Source: Candidatus Endobugula sertula (GTDB lineage Bacteria; Pseudomonadota; Gammaproteobacteria; Pseudomonadales; Cellvibrionaceae). From it: a DNA stretch of 43,116 nucleotides. The stretch's first letter is position 1, and the number at the start of each line of letters is the position of its first letter. Below are positions 39,643 through 43,116 of the stretch, piece by piece. The notes under the pieces are model-generated. The model ran no database searches, was not told the origin of the DNA, and worked only from the letters and a program-made list of their open reading frames with translations. The position numbers and the translations under genes are program-made. The stretch covers positions 1 through 43,116 of the forward strand of contig MDLC01000028.1 of assembly GCA_001723645.1 (NCBI GenBank), given 5' to 3'.

Positions 39643-39789
39643 TACTTAACTTACTCACATTGCAATTTACGGATTAACAAACAACTTAAAGCACCCACAC
39701 ACCACTAAATGCAGAAACGATTATCCACTTATTTGGGAAACACAATCCCTGGTGCTCGCTGCCTACAACGTTATATCGGGTGTATTTTT

Positions 39790-40482
39790 CTATAGCAGCA
39801 TACTTCTAATATGACCAATCGCCTTGGTTGGATTTAAACCTTTGGGGCATACCGCTACACAATTTTGAATACTATGACAACGGAATACACTGAATGGATC
39901 ACGTAGATTATCTAGGCGCTTTTCAGTGGCAGTATCACGACTATCAGCTAGGAAACGATACGATTGTAATAAGCCGGCTGGACCAATAAATTTATCGGGG
40001 TTCCACCAGAACGACGGGCAGCTTGTTGAACAACAAGCACATAAAATGCACTCATATAAACCATTCAGCTTTGCACGTTCCTCAGGGGATTGTAGTCGCT
40101 CAATGCCTGCAACTGGGGTATCATTTTGTAGAAAGGGTTCAATTTTACGGTATTGCTCATAAAATTGAGCCATATCAATAACCAAGTCACGAATAACGGG
40201 CAAGCCGGGTAAAGGACGTAAAATTAAAGTATTGTTTTTTACACATTCAGACAATGGCGTCACACAGGCTAAACCATTTTTACCATTGATATTCATACCA
40301 TCAGAACCACAAACACCCTCACGACATGAGCGACGAAATACCAGGCTATTATCCCGCACCTTTAGCATTTCCAGAATATCTAGTACCATATAGTCACGAT
40401 CACCCGTTTCTACCTCATAAGTTTGCATATGAGGAGCTTGGTCTTTCTCGGGATTGTAACGATAAATTTCTACTTTCAACAT
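39790..40482 (-). CDS. sdhB: Succinate dehydrogenase iron-sulfur subunit
   Basis: It carries electrons from FAD to quinone through three clusters. The 230 residues keep all ligands: [2Fe-2S] at C53, C58, D61 and C73 (CREGVCGSDG...LAC); [4Fe-4S] in CILCACCSTSC (145-155); [3Fe-4S] with Cys in RCHSIQNCVAVCPKG (202-212). The electron path into the membrane is therefore intact up to the quinone site, although the anchors lack usual heme ligands. It is 30 bases after sdhA. Confidence 0.97.
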   Translation of the reverse strand: MLKVEIYRYNPEKDQAPHMQTYEVETGDRDYMVLDILEMLKVRDNSLVFRRSCREGVCGSDGMNINGKNGLACVTPLSECVKNNTLILRPLPGLPVIRDLVIDMAQFYEQYRKIEPFLQNDTPVAGIERLQSPEERAKLNGLYECILCACCSTSCPSFWWNPDKFIGPAGLLQSYRFLADSRDTATEKRLDNLRDPFSVFRCHSIQNCVAVCPKGLNPTKAIGHIRSMLL

Positions 40483-40512
40483 GTCATTTCTCTCCGATTA
40501 CTTTTCCCGAAA

Positions 40513-42282
40513 TTAATAGGTACGAGCTTTCGGCTCAAAAGTATCAACAGTTCTAGGTGTAAAGTTAACATCACGCTTCACCACGTTTTTCTCATCAGGG
40601 AAATAGAGTGAGTGACACAACCAGTTTTCATCATCTCGATCCTGATAATCTTCACGAGCATGAGCACCACGTGATTCTGTACGCATTTCTGCAGGCACGG
40701 CTGTCGCTTCAGCGACTTCCAATAGATTTTGCAGTTCAAGTGCTTCAATACGTGCCGTATTAAACGTATCACTTTTATCTTCAAAGGTGACATTAGAGAT
40801 GCGCTCACGAAGTTCAACCAACTTCTTAACACCTTCTTTCATATAATCGCCATGACGGAATACACCAAAGTGATTCTGCATCACCTGCTGTAAGTCGTGA
40901 CGCAATACCGAGGCAGATTCACCACTCATATTGCTATTCACTACATTTAAACGGCTCAATGCAGCTTCAATATCCGATTCAGAAGCCTCTCTGTGGCTAA
41001 TACCTTCTTTTAAGGCTTTCTCAATAAACAAGCCAGATGCACGTCCAAATACCACCAAATCGAGCAGTGAGTTGCCACCCAGTCGATTAGCACCATGAAC
41101 AGAGACACAAGCCGCTTCACCACAGGCATAAAAACCTTCAATTACCTGGTCTTTACCATTAACCTGTGTCAATGCCTGACCATCAACATTGGTTGGAATC
41201 CCACCCATCATATAGTGACAAGTTGGAATAACAGGAATAGGCACTTTCACTGGATCAACACCCGCAAAGGTACGTGATAACTCAAGAATACCCGGCAGGC
41301 GCTGATTGAGTGTTTCTTCTCCTAAATGATCTAATTTCAGCAAAACATGATCGCCCTTTTCACCACAACCACGACCTTCAAGAATCTCCAAAACCATAGA
41401 ACGGGCAACCACGTCACGGCCAGCCAAATCTTTTGCATTGGGCGCATAACGCTCCATAAAACGTTCGCCCTCTTTATTGATGAGATAACCACCCTCACCA
41501 CGGCAACCTTCGGTAACTAATACACCAGCACCATGAATACCCGTCGGATGAAATTGCCACATTTCCATATCCTGCACGGGGAAGCCTGCCCGTAATGCCA
41601 TACCAATACCATCACCGGTATTAATATGAGCATTGGTTGTAGAAGCATAAATACGCCCTGCTCCACCTGTCGCAAAGACAGTCGCTTTTGATTTAACATG
41701 AACAACTTCACCATCTTCGATATTGATGACTATAACGCCCGTCACAATACCATCCTGATTTTTCACCAGATCAACAGCAAACCACTCATTAAAAAATACG
41801 GTGTTATTTTTAACATTACTCTGATAAAGCGCATGCAATAAAGCATGACCAGTGCGATCCGCTGCTGCACAAGTACGTGCTGCCTGCCCACCTTTACCAA
41901 AATCTTTAGACTGACCACCAAATGGACGTTGATAGATTCGCCCCTCTTCTGTGCGAGAAAAAGGTAAACCCATATGCTCCAATTCAAAAATCGCTTCTGG
42001 ACCTACCGAACACATATATTCAATAGCCTCTTGATCACCAATGTAATCAGACCCCTTGACGGTATCATACATATGCCAACGCCAATCATCATTAGGATCA
42101 GCACTACCAATCGCACAAGTAATGCCACCTTGAGCCGAAACGGTATGGGAACGGGTTGGAAATACTTTCGTAATGACTGCCGTTTTAAAACCTGATTGGG
42201 CCATTTGCAATGCAGCGCGCATACCAGCACCACCACCACCGATGACAATACCGTCAAAGGAAACCGTTCTGATATCAGCCAT
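40513..42282 (-). CDS. sdhA: Succinate dehydrogenase flavoprotein subunit
   Basis: It oxidises succinate to fumarate at a covalently bound FAD. The 589 residues match SdhA. The FAD loop GGGGAG lies at 15-20 and the FAD-linking His is H46 in [21 protein letters not shown], the ARSM block with the catalytic Arg region ([12 protein letters not shown]), MGGIPTN and [14 protein letters not shown] are present. The ribosome-binding site GGAGTAAGTCAC precedes ATG 42282. It is the first gene of the minus-strand locus, with no sdhC or sdhD in front of it. Confidence 0.98.
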   Translation of the reverse strand: MADIRTVSFDGIVIGGGGAGMRAALQMAQSGFKTAVITKVFPTRSHTVSAQGGITCAIGSADPNDDWRWHMYDTVKGSDYIGDQEAIEYMCSVGPEAIFELEHMGLPFSRTEEGRIYQRPFGGQSKDFGKGGQAARTCAAADRTGHALLHALYQSNVKNNTVFFNEWFAVDLVKNQDGIVTGVIVINIEDGEVVHVKSKATVFATGGAGRIYASTTNAHINTGDGIGMALRAGFPVQDMEMWQFHPTGIHGAGVLVTEGCRGEGGYLINKEGERFMERYAPNAKDLAGRDVVARSMVLEILEGRGCGEKGDHVLLKLDHLGEETLNQRLPGILELSRTFAGVDPVKVPIPVIPTCHYMMGGIPTNVDGQALTQVNGKDQVIEGFYACGEAACVSVHGANRLGGNSLLDLVVFGRASGLFIEKALKEGISHREASESDIEAALSRLNVVNSNMSGESASVLRHDLQQVMQNHFGVFRHGDYMKEGVKKLVELRERISNVTFEDKSDTFNTARIEALELQNLLEVAEATAVPAEMRTESRGAHAREDYQDRDDENWLCHSLYFPDEKNVVKRDVNFTPRTVDTFEPKARTY

Positions 42283-42710
42283 GTGACTTACTCCAAGTGA
42301 AAAGCATATGATTGTTGATAAAGCTAATTAAAAGGTGCTTGAAAAAATAATAGACATCTAAGACCGAAGCAATTACTCTCAAAAGAGATAAACTAAAAAG
42401 AGAAAGAAGGGTAATACTCACACTACCAACCAAAATACGCGCAAAAAAAATACAGCTACAAACTGCACAACCAACATGTAGAGGTTCATTCACTCTTGGT
42501 ATAACCTTACGTAAAAGGTAAGCATTGACAATAGTACAAAAGATAAGCAAAACAATATTTACTTACTATCCATCACACCCCTCAGATTGCGACTACCCAT
42601 AAGCAATGGTATTAAAAACAAAAGTATGCCTATTTTTGAACAAAAATAAATATTATCGAGAATAGACGAGCTTGAGCCTAAACGCCAGCCAGCCTTAAAA
42701 TAACGGGCAG

Positions 42711-42739
42711 ATTATAGTTATTAAGGCATTAAAATACAA
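42711..42739 (-). promoter_or_regulatory. Candidate sigma-70 promoter of the sdh-suc locus
   Basis: On the minus strand TTGTAT (42739-42734) and a perfect TATAAT (42716-42711) are 17 bases apart. The leader to sdhA would be about 420 bases, unusually long for this locus, so other promoters nearer sdhA may exist. Confidence 0.45.
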
Positions 42740-42867
42740 ATAAAAAAGGTACTAAAACACGGTTCAATAGTACTCGCGCAATGTATACACAACACACGAA
42801 CATTTTTTGCACAGGATTTTTAAACAGTTGCCCTCTTCATCTCATCACATAAAAAAACAAACACCTC

Positions 42868-42880
42868 CCCTAAGTTAGGG
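42868..42880. promoter_or_regulatory. Perfect palindrome CCCTAA-G-TTAGGG
   Basis: A 13-base inverted repeat with a single central base lies 22 bases before the first direct repeat. It has operator-like symmetry. The binding protein is unknown. Confidence 0.4.
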
Positions 42881-42901
42881 AAATATCCTCTACAAATTTT
42901 C

Positions 42902-42938
42902 AGAGAAAAACTGTACTATACCGGCCCTGATTAACTTA
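42902..42938. repeat. Direct repeat, copy 1
   Basis: The 37-base unit AGAGAAAAACTGT...CCGGCCCTGATTAACTTA recurs at 43011-43047 with two differences. Within it the minus strand reads TATAGT and the plus strand CTATAC, so both promoter and operator roles are possible. The copies start 109 bases apart. Confidence 0.8.
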
Positions 42939-42972
42939 ACGCTAACTCGTGCTTTTTGTTATCAACCTACGC

Positions 42973-42986
42973 AAATGACGTCATTT
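42973..42986. promoter_or_regulatory. Perfect 14-bp palindrome between the direct repeats
   Basis: AAATGACGTCATTT is fully self-complementary and sits midway between the two 37-base repeats. It is operator-like. No known regulator site is claimed. Confidence 0.45.
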
Positions 42987-43010
42987 AATCTATAATTACA
43001 ACAATGGCTA

Positions 43011-43047
43011 AGAGAAAAACTGTGCTATACCGGCCCTGATTAACTCA
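43011..43047. repeat. Direct repeat, copy 2
   Basis: This is the second copy of the 37-base unit (differences: A to G in CTGTACTAT, T to C near the end). It lies 70 bases from the window edge. Further copies may occur beyond the edge. Confidence 0.8.
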
Positions 43048-43116
43048 ATGACAGGTAAGCCACTCGTTTGACTAGTGAGACTCTCAAGGCTTGGCCTATA
43101 GATTTAGTTTTGATGA

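Larger units (their letters stand above)
42283..43116. other. Long upstream region of the sdh-suc locus
   Basis: There are 834 bases without a convincing gene. A hydrophobic 91-codon frame (42550-42275) overlapping the sdhA start has no ATG and no ribosome-binding site, so I do not call it. The region holds a sigma-70-type promoter, two perfect palindromes and a pair of 37-base direct repeats, listed separately. In related bacteria gltA lies divergently beyond this point; it is outside the window. Confidence 0.5.

Noticed and set aside
42275-42550. Hydrophobic 91-codon frame in the sdhA leader, in the place where sdhD would normally lie
   Set aside because: It starts at a TTG without a ribosome-binding site, overlaps sdhA, and shows none of the SdhC/SdhD conserved residues (no WQ-x3-DY, no ASILHR).
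42902-43047. CRISPR-like direct repeats
   Set aside because: There are only two copies within the window, the spacing is irregular for a CRISPR, and no cas genes are nearby; they are treated as a local duplication.

Overview
The window is a chromosomal segment of an AT-rich gammaproteobacterium. Gene order fits the Pseudomonadales/Cellvibrionales side of the class: a gacS-like gene divergent from cysM, then relA-mazG; gpsA, a DUF4389 gene, sixA, a hydrolase and a DUF4892 gene; a class I fumarase next to phhB; and a large sdh-suc locus. The genus cannot be fixed from sequence alone. Several genes are broken or stripped down (sixA, two lipase-like modules, a kinase-less GacS, a transposase remnant, a missing rlmD). 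This suggests ongoing gene loss, as in a host-associated lineage, but that is inference.

Layout. 1-5612 (minus strand): a type I secretion ABC transporter and membrane-fusion protein, followed by two small lipoprotein/membrane genes, each directly upstream of a broken lipase-like N-terminal module. 5935-11453: tRNA-Arg(CCU), adk, mazG, relA, a 464-bp gap where rlmD would be expected, and cysM. 11555-12646 (plus): a GacS/BarA relative reduced to two membrane helices, a receiver and an HPt domain. 12687-18796 (minus): MFS transporter, aroC, DUF4892 protein, alpha/beta hydrolase, frameshifted sixA, DUF4389 protein, gpsA. 19073-25305: htpG, an ISL3-like transposase remnant, tRNA-Ser(UGA), ttcA, a PilZ gene with a sigma-54-type promoter, and sbcB. 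25578-30464: OmpA-like protein, phhB, fumarase, a membrane coiled-coil protein, a PuuD-like membrane protein and a small unknown protein behind an operator-like dyad.

30672-42282 (minus): a TCA-cycle gene set in the order sdhA-sdhB-sucA-sucB-lpd-sucC-sucD-sdhC-sdhD. It encodes 2-oxoglutarate dehydrogenase (E1, E2, E3), succinyl-CoA synthetase and succinate dehydrogenase, so with the fumarase it covers 2-oxoglutarate to malate. Three things stand out. The anchor genes sdhCD sit at the 3' end instead of in front of sdhA. Both heme-b axial ligand positions are substituted (His to Tyr in SdhC, His to Asn in SdhD) in gap-free alignments with E. coli. The E2 subunit has two lipoyl domains instead of one. 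Inverted repeats lie in four junctions of the locus, including a perfect 20-bp palindrome just before sdhC. The upstream end, probably facing a divergent gene beyond the window, has a pair of 37-bp direct repeats and two perfect palindromes.

The strongest candidate for something new is this relocated SdhCD anchor without heme ligands. The next best are the alternating immunity-like/lipase-like modules beside the type I exporter, and the GacS relative without a kinase core next to a broken phosphohistidine phosphatase gene.
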